From: Enterobacter cloacae
GTDB lineage: Bacteria > Pseudomonadota > Gammaproteobacteria > Enterobacterales > Enterobacteriaceae
Assembly (NCBI RefSeq): GCF_011078175.1
Contig: NZ_JAALCJ010000004.1
Coordinates: 62,001-126,000, forward strand
Length of the DNA: 64,000 nucleotides
Direction of reading: 5' to 3'
The position numbers and the translations under genes are program-made. The notes under the pieces were generated by a model that made no database searches, had not been told where the DNA came from, and saw only the letters and a program-made list of their open reading frames with translations. Shown here piece after piece: positions 1 to 8,875 of the stretch (within the stretch, counting starts at the first letter, position 1; every line of letters begins with the position of its first letter).

Positions 1-1239
1 GTACTGCGGCAGCCCTTCGCCGTTGTCCAGCCGCTCTTTCAGCTTCGCATGGGCAATGTCGCGGCCCACGATAATCGTTCCGTTCAGGGAAAGGCGCGTC
101 GAGACCGGATACTGCGAAAGCTGCGCCAGGATCTCCTTCATTGGGCGGTTCAGATCAACGCGTACCGCTTCGCCCTCGCCCGCTTTACGCAGTTCTTCCG
201 GAATATATTTACCTGGGTTGTTCTCCAGCTTTTCGATCCAGATACCGTCGCGGTTGATCTTCGCTTTGATGTTTCGGTCCGCGGAGCACGACACGCCCAT
301 CCCCACCGGACAGGAAGCACCGTGGCGCGGCAGGCGGATCACGCGAATGTCATGCGCAAAGTATTTGCCGCCAAACTGCGCCCCCAGCCCCAGATTCTGC
401 GCTTCGGCCAGCAGTTCCTGCTCAAGCTGCACGTCCCGGAACGCCTGACCATGTTCGTTACCTTCCGTTGGCAGGCCATCGTAGTACTTGGTAGAGGCCA
501 GCTTGACGGTTTTCAGGGTGCTTTCAGCAGACGTCCCACCAATCACGAACGCGATATGGTACGGCGGGCAGGCCGCGGTGCCGAGGGTGCGCATCTTCTC
601 GACCAGATAGTTCTTCAGCTTGCCCGGGGTAAGCAGCGCTTTGGTTTCCTGGTAAAGATAGGTTTTGTTGGCTGAACCGCCGCCTTTAGCGATGCAGAGG
701 AATTTGTACTCGTCACCGTCGACGCTGTAGAGGTCAATCTGTGCAGGCAGGTTGGTGCCGGTGTTGACCTCTTTGTACATATCCAGCGCCGCGTTTTGGG
801 AATATCGCAGGTTGTCTTCGGTGTAGGTGTTGTAGACGCCGCGCGCCAGCGCCGCTTCGTCACCGCCGCCGGTCCAGACGCGCTGGCCTTTTTTGCCGGA
901 GATAATCGCCGTGCCGGTGTCCTGGCAGGTCGGCAGTATGCCTTTCGCCGCGATATCAGAGTTACGCAGGAATTGCAGCGCGACGTATTTGTCGTTCTCG
1001 CTGGCTTCCGGGTCGTTCAGGATATCGGCAACCTGCTGCTGATGCGCCGGACGGAGCATAAAGGAAGCGTCGTGGAAGGCTTGCTGCGCCAGCAGCGTCA
1101 GCGCCTGCGGGTCAACTTTGAGGATCTCCTGCCCTTCAAACTCAGAGACAGAAACGTAATCGCGGGTTAACAGGTAATACTCGGTCTGATCCTTACTGAG
1201 GGGGAAAGGATCCTGATAATGGAAGGGTTTATTCGACAT
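1..1239 (-). CDS. fumA: Class I fumarase (FumA type), C-terminus cut by window edge
   Basis: Iron-sulfur fumarate hydratase of the citric acid cycle, interconverting fumarate and malate in the cytosol. The reading frame starts at ATG 1239 ([12 protein letters not shown]) and is open to base 1, giving 413 of the roughly 550 residues usual for the family. The three cysteines that hold the 4Fe-4S cluster are all visible at residues 105 (PTCQDTGT), 224 (ACPPYH) and 318 (SCPVGMG), so the part in view looks intact. It is divergent from manA, as in E. coli, where fumA lies next to manA. FumB is very similar in sequence; the neighbourhood, not the protein, decides for fumA. Confidence 0.95.
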   Translation of the reverse strand, partial: MSNKPFHYQDPFPLSKDQTEYYLLTRDYVSVSEFEGQEILKVDPQALTLLAQQAFHDASFMLRPAHQQQVADILNDPEASENDKYVALQFLRNSDIAAKGILPTCQDTGTAIISGKKGQRVWTGGGDEAALARGVYNTYTEDNLRYSQNAALDMYKEVNTGTNLPAQIDLYSVDGDEYKFLCIAKGGGSANKTYLYQETKALLTPGKLKNYLVEKMRTLGTAACPPYHIAFVIGGTSAESTLKTVKLASTKYYDGLPTEGNEHGQAFRDVQLEQELLAEAQNLGLGAQFGGKYFAHDIRVIRLPRHGASCPVGMGVSCSADRNIKAKINRDGIWIEKLENNPGKYIPEELRKAGEGEAVRVDLNRPMKEILAQLSQYPVSTRLSLNGTIIVGRDIAHAKLKERLDNGEGLPQY

Positions 1240-1438
1240 TGTTCTCTCACTTACTGCTTCGGTCTGTTTATTCAGGGCAGATGTTCCGCTGCCCGGCTTA
1301 AAAGCGAGTCAGCTTATCCTACACAATTTTTTAACAAAAACTGAGACTAGTACGACTTTTTACATCCGCAGGTTACTTCCAATCGGTTTATTGCTTTAAT
1401 ACGCGGAGTTAATTCCACATTTGAATCAGGGCTTGATA

Positions 1439-2614
1439 ATGCAAAAACTCATCAACTCAGTGCAAAACTACGCCTGGGGAAGTAAAACTGCGTTAACGGA
1501 TCTCTACGGTATCGCCAACCCGGACAACCTGCCGATGGCAGAGCTGTGGATGGGCGCGCACCCGAAGAGCAGCTCAAAAATTGAAGATGCCAGCGGCCAG
1601 GTTTGCAGCCTGCGTGACGTCATCGACGCCGACAAAGCCGCACTGCTCGGCGATAAAGTGGCGAATCGTTTTGGTGAGCTGCCGTTTCTGTTCAAGGTAT
1701 TGTGCGCCGACCAGCCGCTGTCCATTCAGGTTCACCCGAACAAAAAAGCCTCTGAGCTGGGCTTTGCCAAAGAAAATGCCGCCGGTATTCCGTTAGACGC
1801 CGCAGAGCGTAACTACAAAGATCCAAACCACAAGCCGGAACTGGTTTTCGCCCTTACCCCTTTCCTGGCGATGAACGCCTTCCGCGAATTTTCCGAAATC
1901 ATCTCCCTGCTTCAACCGGTCGCCGGGGCTCATAACGCCATCGCCCATTTCCTGGAGAACCCGAACGCAGAAGCGCTGAGCGAGCTGTTTGCCAGCCTGC
2001 TCAATATGCAGGGCGAGGAAAAATCCCACGCCCTGGCAGTGCTAAAAGCCGCGCTGAACAGCCAGCAGGGTGAGCCATGGGACACCATTCGCGTAATTTC
2101 CGCGTTTTATCCGGACGACAGCGGCCTCTTCTCTCCGCTGCTGCTGAACGTGGTGAAGCTCAACCCAGGCGAAGCAATGTTCCTGTTCGCTGAAACTCCA
2201 CACGCCTACCTGAACGGCGTGGCGCTGGAGGTAATGGCTAACTCCGATAATGTGCTGCGCGCGGGCCTGACGCCAAAATACATCGACATTCCTGAGCTGG
2301 TGGCCAACGTGAAATTCGTGGCGAAACCTGCTGCACAGCTGCTCACGCAGCCAGTAAAAAACGGCGCAGAGCTGGATTTCCCGATTCCGGTTGACGATTT
2401 TGCCTTCTCTCTGCACGACCTCAGCGCAGACGAAACCGCCATTTCTCAGGATAGCGCGGCGATCCTGTTCTGTGTGGAAGGCGAAGCGACGTTGCATAAA
2501 GGTAGCGAACGTCTGGTGCTTAAACCGGGTGAATCCGCCTTTGTCGCGGCAAACGAGTCGCCTGTCCGGGCGAGCGGCACCGGTCGCCTGGCGCGTGTTT
2601 TTAATAAGCTTTAG
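1439..2614 (+). CDS. manA: Mannose-6-phosphate isomerase
   Basis: Zinc-dependent phosphomannose isomerase linking fructose-6-phosphate and mannose-6-phosphate, needed for mannose use and GDP-mannose supply. At 391 residues it has the E. coli length. The zinc ligands Gln97, His99 (IQVHPNK) and Glu134 (HKPELVF) are present, and the fourth histidine sits in the ETPHAYL segment. I start at ATG 1439 (MQKLINSVQNYAWG), the conserved N-terminus. An in-frame TTG at 1421 would add six residues that homologues lack. It is followed by a hairpin terminator before ydgA and is probably monocistronic. Confidence 0.97.
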   Translation: MQKLINSVQNYAWGSKTALTDLYGIANPDNLPMAELWMGAHPKSSSKIEDASGQVCSLRDVIDADKAALLGDKVANRFGELPFLFKVLCADQPLSIQVHPNKKASELGFAKENAAGIPLDAAERNYKDPNHKPELVFALTPFLAMNAFREFSEIISLLQPVAGAHNAIAHFLENPNAEALSELFASLLNMQGEEKSHALAVLKAALNSQQGEPWDTIRVISAFYPDDSGLFSPLLLNVVKLNPGEAMFLFAETPHAYLNGVALEVMANSDNVLRAGLTPKYIDIPELVANVKFVAKPAAQLLTQPVKNGAELDFPIPVDDFAFSLHDLSADETAISQDSAAILFCVEGEATLHKGSERLVLKPGESAFVAANESPVRASGTGRLARVFNKL

Positions 2615-2669
2615 GGACTTACTGAATTTTTTAACAACTCTTGCTAAGCTAGTAACAGGCGTTGTAACA

Positions 2670-2700
2670 CCAGGCGGTTTTCACCGCCTGGTTTCATTTT
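2670..2700 (+). terminator. Intrinsic terminator after manA
   Basis: Nine-base-pair perfect stem (2670-2678 with 2683-2691, TTTC loop) followed by the T-rich run TTTCATTTT. It lies between manA and the ydgA start at 2714, so it probably ends manA transcripts and leaves ydgA to its own promoter or to readthrough. Confidence 0.7.
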
Positions 2701-2713
2701 AGGGATAATCGCA

Positions 2714-4240
2714 ATGAAAAAATCGGTTGTAGCGGTAGGAGTGATTGTTGCTTTAGGCGTGATCTGGACGGGTGCATCCTGGTATACCGGGAAACAGCTG
2801 GAAAGCCGTCTGGCAGAGATGATGGCGCAGGCAAACAGCGAGATTAAGCGCAGCGCGCCTGAAGCAGGCCTGGAGCTGAGCTACCAGAACTACCAGCGTG
2901 GCGTGTTTACCAGCCATATGCAGGTGGTGGTGAAGCCGGTTGCGGGTAATCAGAACGCCTGGCTGAAACCGGGCCAGAGCGTGGTGCTGGATGAAGTGGT
3001 CAGCCACGGTCCGTTCCCGCTGGCGCAGTTGAAAAAGTTTAACCTGATCCCCTCCATGGCATCCGCCAGAACCGTACTGGTAAATAACGAGGTGACGAAG
3101 CCGATTTTCGAAATGGCGAAAAATGAATCGCCGTTTGAGATCAATACCCGCATCAGCTATGCCGGTGATACGCATTCCGACATCGACCTGAAGGCCCTGA
3201 ATTACGAACAAGGCACCGATAAAGTCGCCTTCAGCGGCGGTAATTTCCAGCTTGATGCCGATCGCGACGGCAAGAATGTCTCCCTGACCGGCGATGCCGC
3301 CAGCGGCCTGGTGAATTCAGTCAATGAATATAACCAGAAGGTTCAGCTTACCTTCAACAATCTGAAAGCCAGCGGCAATAGCCGTATGACCGATTTTGAC
3401 GAGCGAATTGGCGACCAGAAACTGAGCCTCGATAAGATCGCCATTGCGATCGAAGGCAAAGAGATGGCGGTGCTGGAAGGCATGGATCTGGACGGTAAGT
3501 CTGACGTGTCCAAAGACGGTAAAAGCATCAACACCCAGCTGGATTACAGCCTGAAAAGCCTGAAAGTACAGAATCAGGATCTGGGTACCGGTAAGCTGTC
3601 TCTGAAAATCGGCAACATTGACGGCCAGGCGTGGCATGAGTTCAGTCAGAAATACAGCAAAGAGAGTCAGGCTCTGCTGACCGATGCCGCCCTGCAACAG
3701 AACCCGCAGGCGTACCAGCAGCAGGCGATGACGGTGCTGTTTAATAACCTGCCGATCCTGCTGAAGGGCGAGCCGGTGATTACCGTTGCGCCACTGAGCT
3801 GGAAAAACGGCAAAGGCGAAACCAACTTCAACCTGTCGCTGTTCCTGAAGGATCCGGCCGCCGCAACCGGCGAACCGCAGACCCTGGCGCAGGAAGTTGA
3901 CCGCAGCGTGAAATCGCTCGACAGCAAGCTGACCATCCCGATGGATATGGCGACCGAGTTCATGACGCAGATTGCGAAACTTGAAGGGTATGGTGAAGAG
4001 GATGCTGGCAAACTGGCAAACCAACAGGTGAAAGGCCTGGCGGCGATGGGCCAGATGTTCCGCGTCACCAAGGTAGAAGACAACACCATTTCCACCAGCC
4101 TGCAATATGCTAATGGTCAGGTGACGCTCAACGGCGACAAAATGCCGCTGGAAGATTTTGTCGGCATGTTTGGAATGCCAACGCTGGGCATTCCGGCACC
4201 TGCTGAACCGGCAGCCCCGCCGGCAGTACCGCAGCAGTAA
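2714..4240 (+). CDS. ydgA: YdgA family protein (DUF945)
   Basis: Member of the YdgA/DUF945 family, 508 residues against about 500 in E. coli. The N-terminus (KKSVVAVGVIVALGVIW) is one hydrophobic segment that should act as an uncleaved anchor or signal. The remainder is a hydrophilic, probably periplasmic domain, and the last 15 residues are rich in proline and alanine. The molecular function is not established. The gene is alone between the manA terminator and an unusual non-coding interval before malI. The start is ATG 2714, preceded by AGGGATAAT. Confidence 0.9.
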   Translation: MKKSVVAVGVIVALGVIWTGASWYTGKQLESRLAEMMAQANSEIKRSAPEAGLELSYQNYQRGVFTSHMQVVVKPVAGNQNAWLKPGQSVVLDEVVSHGPFPLAQLKKFNLIPSMASARTVLVNNEVTKPIFEMAKNESPFEINTRISYAGDTHSDIDLKALNYEQGTDKVAFSGGNFQLDADRDGKNVSLTGDAASGLVNSVNEYNQKVQLTFNNLKASGNSRMTDFDERIGDQKLSLDKIAIAIEGKEMAVLEGMDLDGKSDVSKDGKSINTQLDYSLKSLKVQNQDLGTGKLSLKIGNIDGQAWHEFSQKYSKESQALLTDAALQQNPQAYQQQAMTVLFNNLPILLKGEPVITVAPLSWKNGKGETNFNLSLFLKDPAAATGEPQTLAQEVDRSVKSLDSKLTIPMDMATEFMTQIAKLEGYGEEDAGKLANQQVKGLAAMGQMFRVTKVEDNTISTSLQYANGQVTLNGDKMPLEDFVGMFGMPTLGIPAPAEPAAPPAVPQQ

Positions 4241-4249
4241 ATGACAAAA

Positions 4250-4269
4250 CCCCTCGCACGAGCTGAGGG
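4250..4269 (-). terminator. Hairpin bounding the ydgA-malI interval on the left
   Basis: A 20-base palindromic segment just past the ydgA stop. Read on the minus strand its stem is followed by TTTTG, so it resembles an intrinsic terminator for leftward (malI) transcripts. It is an imperfect inverted copy of the segment at 4681-4700: the two differ only in the central three bases when one is reverse-complemented. Confidence 0.5.
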
Positions 4270-4301
4270 TTCCCCACAAAATTATGCCTGCACAGACGGC
4301 C

Positions 4302-4335
4302 CCCTCTCCCTTGAGGGAGAGGGCTGGGGTGAGGG
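4302..4335. repeat. REP-like palindrome
   Basis: Perfect nine-base stem CCCTCTCCC/GGGAGAGGG (4302-4310 with 4315-4323), then CTGGGGTGAGGGG. This matches a C/G-rich palindromic motif scattered between genes in many gamma-proteobacteria. It sits in a convergent intergenic region, typical REP placement. Confidence 0.6.
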
Positions 4336-4389
4336 GAACATATGGCTCTGATGGTCATTCCGTTCACCTTATGTTCCCTGCTACTCTGT

Positions 4390-4640
4390 CACGACATGAG
4401 CGGTGAACGTGCCAGGGTGGCTCAGTCGCCACCACCCTGGCGACCCGTGCTCCCGGCGGAAAATCGCCGCTTCGCGGTACCTTCGGCTTATTCCTTCCGG
4501 CTTATCGGGGACGGGCGGAGGTAACATCCCTGTAAAGCCCGCCCTCTCGGCGCATCCCTGCGCCTCGCCCCGGCCGGAAGGCAAACGCCTCAGCGATTTA
4601 CAGCCGGACCAGGACATCGCTGAAAGCTCTCAGTTATTCA
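4390..4640. other. Non-coding interval with several stem-loops
   Basis: No convincing gene lies between ydgA and malI (4241-4756), but this part is rich in complementary segments. One is a 10-bp perfect stem 4411-4420 with 4432-4441. Another pairs GGGCGG at 4513-4518 with 4539-4544. A third is an 8-bp perfect stem 4590-4597 with 4616-4623. The GC-rich, palindrome-rich composition differs from coding DNA nearby. It could be a mobile repeat unit, a structured RNA, or long 3' UTRs of the two convergent genes. I cannot name it. Confidence 0.4.
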
Positions 4641-4680
4641 AAGGCAACGTTATCGCTTTTGCTTTCAAATTACTGGAGAT

Positions 4681-4706
4681 CCCTCAGCTCGCACGAGGGG
4701 TTTTTT
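4681..4706 (+). terminator. Rightward terminator before malI 3' end
   Basis: The palindromic 20-mer at 4681-4700 is followed by six T residues on the plus strand, a good intrinsic terminator for rightward (ydgA) transcription. It is the inverted near-copy of the hairpin at 4250-4269. Confidence 0.7.
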
Positions 4707-4756
4707 ATTGCCGGGGGACGGCTGCGCCTTATCCGGCGTACGATTCTGAGCCAGCG

Positions 4757-5785
4757 TCACTTCACCGTCACTAACCGCGCCGCTACAATCTGATGCCCGG
4801 CCTGCACGTCCGTATTTTCAATGCGCTGCATGATCCTGTCTGCCAGGGTGTACCCCATTTCACGAGCCGGCGTCGTCGCCCAGACGATGGGGAGATCGTC
4901 TAATGCATTTTCACCCACATCCGCAAATGCCCCCAGCGCCACCTGATGGCCGAAGAAGGTTTCAACCCCGCCCTCACCGCTCTGGCGCCCGGCGCGGATC
5001 AAGCCAAACCACGCCCCCATCGCAATGACGTCGTTATAGCAAATCACCGCGCTGATCGTCGGGCTGTTACGAAGCAACGTGCCGATGGCTTCCGCGGCTT
5101 TTTTCTGGCTGGATCCACACTCCACCACCCATTCGCTGTGAAACGGCAGGCCGTATTTGATAAGCGTGGCGCAGTAACCGCCCACCCGCTCGGCACGCGT
5201 CAGAGACGAGCTTTTACCGCCGAGCCAGGCGATGCGCTGATGGCCGCGATGAATAAGATGCTCGGTCAGCATTTGCGCGGCCTGCATATTATCCGGCCGA
5301 AGGGTATCAGCTTCGTCGAGATAGCTGGCGCGCGACGCAAACACCAGCGGTACGCCTTTCTGCGCGGCGCGTTCGCACAGTTCGGTGCTCAGGCCAGACG
5401 CGCCGGCAACGATCGCCCCATCGACCCCTTGCGTCAGCAACATATCCAGCCTGGAGAGCAGCTGCTCCGGTTCGCGTCCGCCGTGGAGCAGGAAAACCAT
5501 TCGCCCCTGCGCTTCAAGCGCCTCGGTAAGCCCGGCGGTCAGTTCTGCATAAAATGGCGACGCGAGGTCGCGAACGATCAGCCCTATCACCCCGCTTTGC
5601 CCACCGCGCAGCGCCGACGCCTGGCGATTACGCACAAAGCCCAGCTGCTCAACGGCCTCGTTGACGCGCTGACCCGTTGCAGGAGAGATACGCCCCTTCC
5701 CGCTCAATACCAGCGAAACGGTGCTGACGGAAACCCCCGCCGCCAGCGCGACATCGTTGATGGTGATCTTTTTCGCTACAGCCAT
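4757..5785 (-). CDS. malI: LacI-family repressor of malXY
   Basis: Transcriptional repressor of the divergent malX-malY genes and of itself. The N-terminal helix-turn-helix is clear (TINDVALAAGVSVSTVSLVL, about residues 7-26), followed by a periplasmic-binding-protein-like effector domain; total 342 residues. I start at ATG 5785 (MAVAKKITINDV), which matches E. coli; an upstream in-frame ATG at 5833 would place coding sequence inside the operator. Two 16-bp palindromes at 5816-5831 and 5895-5910 in the divergent region fit the known MalI operator. The inducer is not known with certainty for the family. Confidence 0.95.
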   Translation of the reverse strand: MAVAKKITINDVALAAGVSVSTVSLVLSGKGRISPATGQRVNEAVEQLGFVRNRQASALRGGQSGVIGLIVRDLASPFYAELTAGLTEALEAQGRMVFLLHGGREPEQLLSRLDMLLTQGVDGAIVAGASGLSTELCERAAQKGVPLVFASRASYLDEADTLRPDNMQAAQMLTEHLIHRGHQRIAWLGGKSSSLTRAERVGGYCATLIKYGLPFHSEWVVECGSSQKKAAEAIGTLLRNSPTISAVICYNDVIAMGAWFGLIRAGRQSGEGGVETFFGHQVALGAFADVGENALDDLPIVWATTPAREMGYTLADRIMQRIENTDVQAGHQIVAARLVTVK

Positions 5786-5815
5786 GTGGTGGCGTGACTC
5801 CCTGATAATGAGATC

Positions 5816-5831
5816 GCTAAAACGTTTTATC
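5816..5831. promoter_or_regulatory. MalI operator near malI
   Basis: GCTAAAACGTTTTATC, one mismatch from the perfect palindrome GATAAAACGTTTTATC that MalI binds in E. coli. It lies 30 bases upstream of the malI start, fitting autorepression. Confidence 0.8.
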
Positions 5832-5883
5832 AATACGTTATCTTTATACTACCAGTAAAAGCCTGAGAATGTGATTCAGCGCG

Positions 5884-5917
<34 letters not shown>

Positions 5918-5964
5918 CCCATCGAGGCCGTTAAATCTCTTTCTACCATTTAAGGAGTCGTTTT

Positions 5965-7557
5965 ATGACGACGAAAGCAGCACAAAAAATATCGCTGTGG
6001 GAGTTTTTCCAGCAACTGGGTAAAACCTTTATGCTGCCCGTGGCGCTTCTCTCTTTTTGCGGGATCATGCTGGGGATCGGCAGCTCGTTAAGCAGTCACG
6101 ACGTCATTACCCTGATCCCTTTCCTGGGAAATCCGGTACTTCAGGCGATCTTCATCTGGATGAGCAAGGTCGGATCGTTTGCCTTTAGCTTCCTGCCGGT
6201 AATGTTCTGTATCGCCATTCCTCTGGGTCTGGCGCGCGAAAACAAAGGCGTGGCGGCGTTTGCGGGCTTCGTTGGCTATGCGGTCATGAACCTTGCGGTT
6301 AACTTCTGGCTGACCGCCAAAGGGATCCTGCCGACGACCGACGCGGCGATACTAAAAGCCAATAACATCCAGAGCGTGATTGGTATTCAGTCCATCGATA
6401 CCGGGATCCTTGGCGCCGTGATCGCCGGGGTGATTATCTGGATGCTGCACGAGCGCTTCCATAACATCCGCCTGCCCGATGCGCTGGCTTTCTTCGGCGG
6501 CACCCGCTTTGTGCCGATCATTACGCTGGTTGTGATGGGTCTGTTTGGTCTGATCATCCCGCTGATTTGGCCGATTTTTGCCATGGGTATCACCGGTATC
6601 GGCCGCATTATCAACGGCGCAGGTGATTTCGGCCCGATGATTTTCGGTACGGGCGAACGTCTGCTCCTGCCGTTTGGTTTACAGCATATTCTGGTCGCCC
6701 TGATCCGCTTTACGGAAGCAGGCGGCACCATGGACGTTTGCGGCCATTCCGTTAGCGGCGCGCTGACCATCTTCCAGGCCCAGCTGAGCTGCCCGACCAC
6801 TCACGGCTTCTCTGAAAGTGCGACGCGCTTTCTGTCACAGGGTAAAATGCCCGCCTTCCTCGGCGGCCTGCCGGGCGCTGCGCTGGCGATGTACCACTGC
6901 GCCCGTCCTGAAAATCGTCATAAAATTAAAGGCCTGCTGATCTCCGGCGTTATTGCCTGCGTGGTGGGCGGTACGACAGAACCTATCGAGTTCCTGTTCC
7001 TGTTCGTGGCACCGGTACTGTATCTCATCCACGCCGTACTGACGGGCCTGGGCTTTACCGTGATGGCGGTACTGGGTGTCACTATCGGCAATACCGACGG
7101 TAACGTGATTGACTTCGTGGTATTCGGTATCCTGCACGGCCTGTCCACCAAATGGTATATGGTGCCGGTTGTGGCCGCCATCTGGTTCGCGGTTTACTAC
7201 GGGATCTTCCGCTTCGCCATCACCCGCTTTAACCTGAAAACACCTGGCCGCGATCCCGATACGGCCACCAGCGTTGAACAGGCGGTAGCCGGTACCGTTG
7301 GGAAATCCGGATATAACACGCCAGCTATTCTGGCGGCGCTGGGCGGTGCGGATAATATTACCTCTCTGGATAACTGCATCACCCGCCTGCGTTTGTCGGT
7401 GGCGGACATGTCTAAAGTGGATACCAACGCACTTAAAGCTAACCGGGCTATTGGGGTGGTACAGTTGAATCAACACAATTTGCAGGTCGTCATTGGCCCA
7501 CAGGTACAGTCAGTGAAGGATGAGCTGGCAACCCTGATGCGAACCGTCGAAGCCTGA
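5965..7557 (+). CDS. malX: PTS maltose/glucose-type EIICB permease
   Basis: Membrane permease of the phosphotransferase system, glucose family, with fused EIIC and EIIB domains (530 residues). Multiple hydrophobic segments occupy residues 20-410. The EIIC glucose-family substrate motif GGTTEPIEFLFLF is present, and the EIIB phosphorylation site is Cys471 in SLDNCITRLRL. In E. coli MalX can move glucose and maltose, but the physiological substrate is unresolved. It is the first gene of malXY and is controlled by MalI. Unlike E. coli, a hairpin separates it from malY. Confidence 0.95.
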   Translation: MTTKAAQKISLWEFFQQLGKTFMLPVALLSFCGIMLGIGSSLSSHDVITLIPFLGNPVLQAIFIWMSKVGSFAFSFLPVMFCIAIPLGLARENKGVAAFAGFVGYAVMNLAVNFWLTAKGILPTTDAAILKANNIQSVIGIQSIDTGILGAVIAGVIIWMLHERFHNIRLPDALAFFGGTRFVPIITLVVMGLFGLIIPLIWPIFAMGITGIGRIINGAGDFGPMIFGTGERLLLPFGLQHILVALIRFTEAGGTMDVCGHSVSGALTIFQAQLSCPTTHGFSESATRFLSQGKMPAFLGGLPGAALAMYHCARPENRHKIKGLLISGVIACVVGGTTEPIEFLFLFVAPVLYLIHAVLTGLGFTVMAVLGVTIGNTDGNVIDFVVFGILHGLSTKWYMVPVVAAIWFAVYYGIFRFAITRFNLKTPGRDPDTATSVEQAVAGTVGKSGYNTPAILAALGGADNITSLDNCITRLRLSVADMSKVDTNALKANRAIGVVQLNQHNLQVVIGPQVQSVKDELATLMRTVEA

Positions 7558-7565
7558 TGCCTTGC

Positions 7566-7588
7566 CCCCCTCGTCATGAGGGGGTTTT
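7566..7588 (+). terminator. Hairpin with T-run between malX and malY
   Basis: Seven-base stem CCCCCTC/GAGGGGG (7566-7572 with 7578-7584), loop of five, then TTTT. By form this is an intrinsic terminator, placed inside what should be a single operon, so it may reduce malY expression rather than end transcription. Confidence 0.65.
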
Positions 7589-7606
7589 ACTTTACGGAGC
7601 ACCGTC

Positions 7607-8779
7607 ATGTTTGATTTTTCTACCGTCGTGGATCGACACGGCACCTGGTGTACTCAGTGGGATTATGTCGCTGACCGTTTTGGCGCAGCCGACCTGCTGC
7701 CCTTCACCATCTCTGATATGGATTTCGCCACTGCCCCCTGCATTACCGATGCGCTGCACCAGCGAATAGACCACGGCGTGTTTGGCTACAGTCGCTGGAA
7801 AAATGACGACTTTCTGGCCGCGGTGGCGCACTGGTTCCGGCAACGCTTTAACAGTCAGATTGATACTGAAACCGTGGTGTATGGGCCGTCGGTCATTTAT
7901 ATGGTCTCAGAGCTGATCCGACTCTGGTCCGCGCCTGGCGAGGGCGTGGTGGTCCACACCCCGGCTTACGATGCCTTTTATAAAGCCATCGAAGGCAACC
8001 AGCGTACCGTTGTTTCCGTGCCGATGCAGAAAAAGGCGCGTGGCTGGGAGGGCGATATGGCCGCGCTGGAAGCGGCACTGTCAAAACCGGAAAACAAGGT
8101 GCTGCTGCTGTGTAGCCCGCAAAACCCGACCGGCAAAGTCTGGACGCGGGAGGAGCTGACCACAATGGCGGCGCTTTGCAGCCGTTATGATGTGGCAGTA
8201 ATCAGCGACGAAATTCATATGGACATGGTGTGGGGCACGCATCGTCATACCCCCTGGAATGAAGTTGCGCGCGGTAAATGGGCGCTGCTGACCTCGGGTT
8301 CCAAAAGCTTCAACATTCCGGCGCTGACGGGCGCCTACGGGCTTATCGCCGATGACGACAGCCGTAACGCCTATCTGAATGCATTAAAAGGTCGGGATGG
8401 ACTCTCATCCCCTTCCGTGTTGGCGCTGACCGCGCATATTGCAGCCTACCGACAGGGAGAACCCTGGCTGGACGCGCTGCGGGCCTATCTCGAAGAAAAC
8501 CTGCGCTACGTTGCTGACGAACTGAATACTGCATTTCCGACACTCAACTGGCAACCGCCCGAGGCCACTTATCTGGCATGGATCGATCTCAGCCCGCTTG
8601 GAATTGATGACACTACGCTGCAAAAAGTACTGACTGAACAGCAAAAAGTGGCCATCATGCCGGGATATACCTATGGGGATGAAGGAAAAGGCTATGTGCG
8701 ACTGAACGCTGGCTGCCCGCGTAGTAAGCTTGAACAGGGCGTTCAGCGCCTTATCGCTGGCATCAACACTCTGCTGTAG
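7607..8779 (+). CDS. malY: MalY: PLP-dependent C-S lyase and MalT antagonist
   Basis: Fold-type I PLP enzyme of 390 residues with cystathionine beta-lyase activity; in E. coli it also binds and inhibits the maltose activator MalT. The PLP-binding lysine is Lys233 in SGSKSFNIPAL, and the NPTGKVW and SDEIHMD motifs of the aminotransferase class I/II fold are present (about 173-206). It follows malX by 49 bases containing a terminator-like hairpin. The start ATG 7607 has the Shine-Dalgarno sequence GGAG. Confidence 0.95.
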   Translation: MFDFSTVVDRHGTWCTQWDYVADRFGAADLLPFTISDMDFATAPCITDALHQRIDHGVFGYSRWKNDDFLAAVAHWFRQRFNSQIDTETVVYGPSVIYMVSELIRLWSAPGEGVVVHTPAYDAFYKAIEGNQRTVVSVPMQKKARGWEGDMAALEAALSKPENKVLLLCSPQNPTGKVWTREELTTMAALCSRYDVAVISDEIHMDMVWGTHRHTPWNEVARGKWALLTSGSKSFNIPALTGAYGLIADDDSRNAYLNALKGRDGLSSPSVLALTAHIAAYRQGEPWLDALRAYLEENLRYVADELNTAFPTLNWQPPEATYLAWIDLSPLGIDDTTLQKVLTEQQKVAIMPGYTYGDEGKGYVRLNAGCPRSKLEQGVQRLIAGINTLL

Positions 8780-8875
8780 ATCATTTGCGCAACGGAATAT
8801 TCCCTTGCGCAAATAGCTTTTTACCCCGTTTTGTTTTTATAATATGGCGCACTTTAACCAGCAAAGAGTGCGACC

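Noticed and set aside
3317..4279. 320-codon frame antisense to ydgA
   Set aside because: Shadow of a well-conserved gene; no start signal and no family resemblance.
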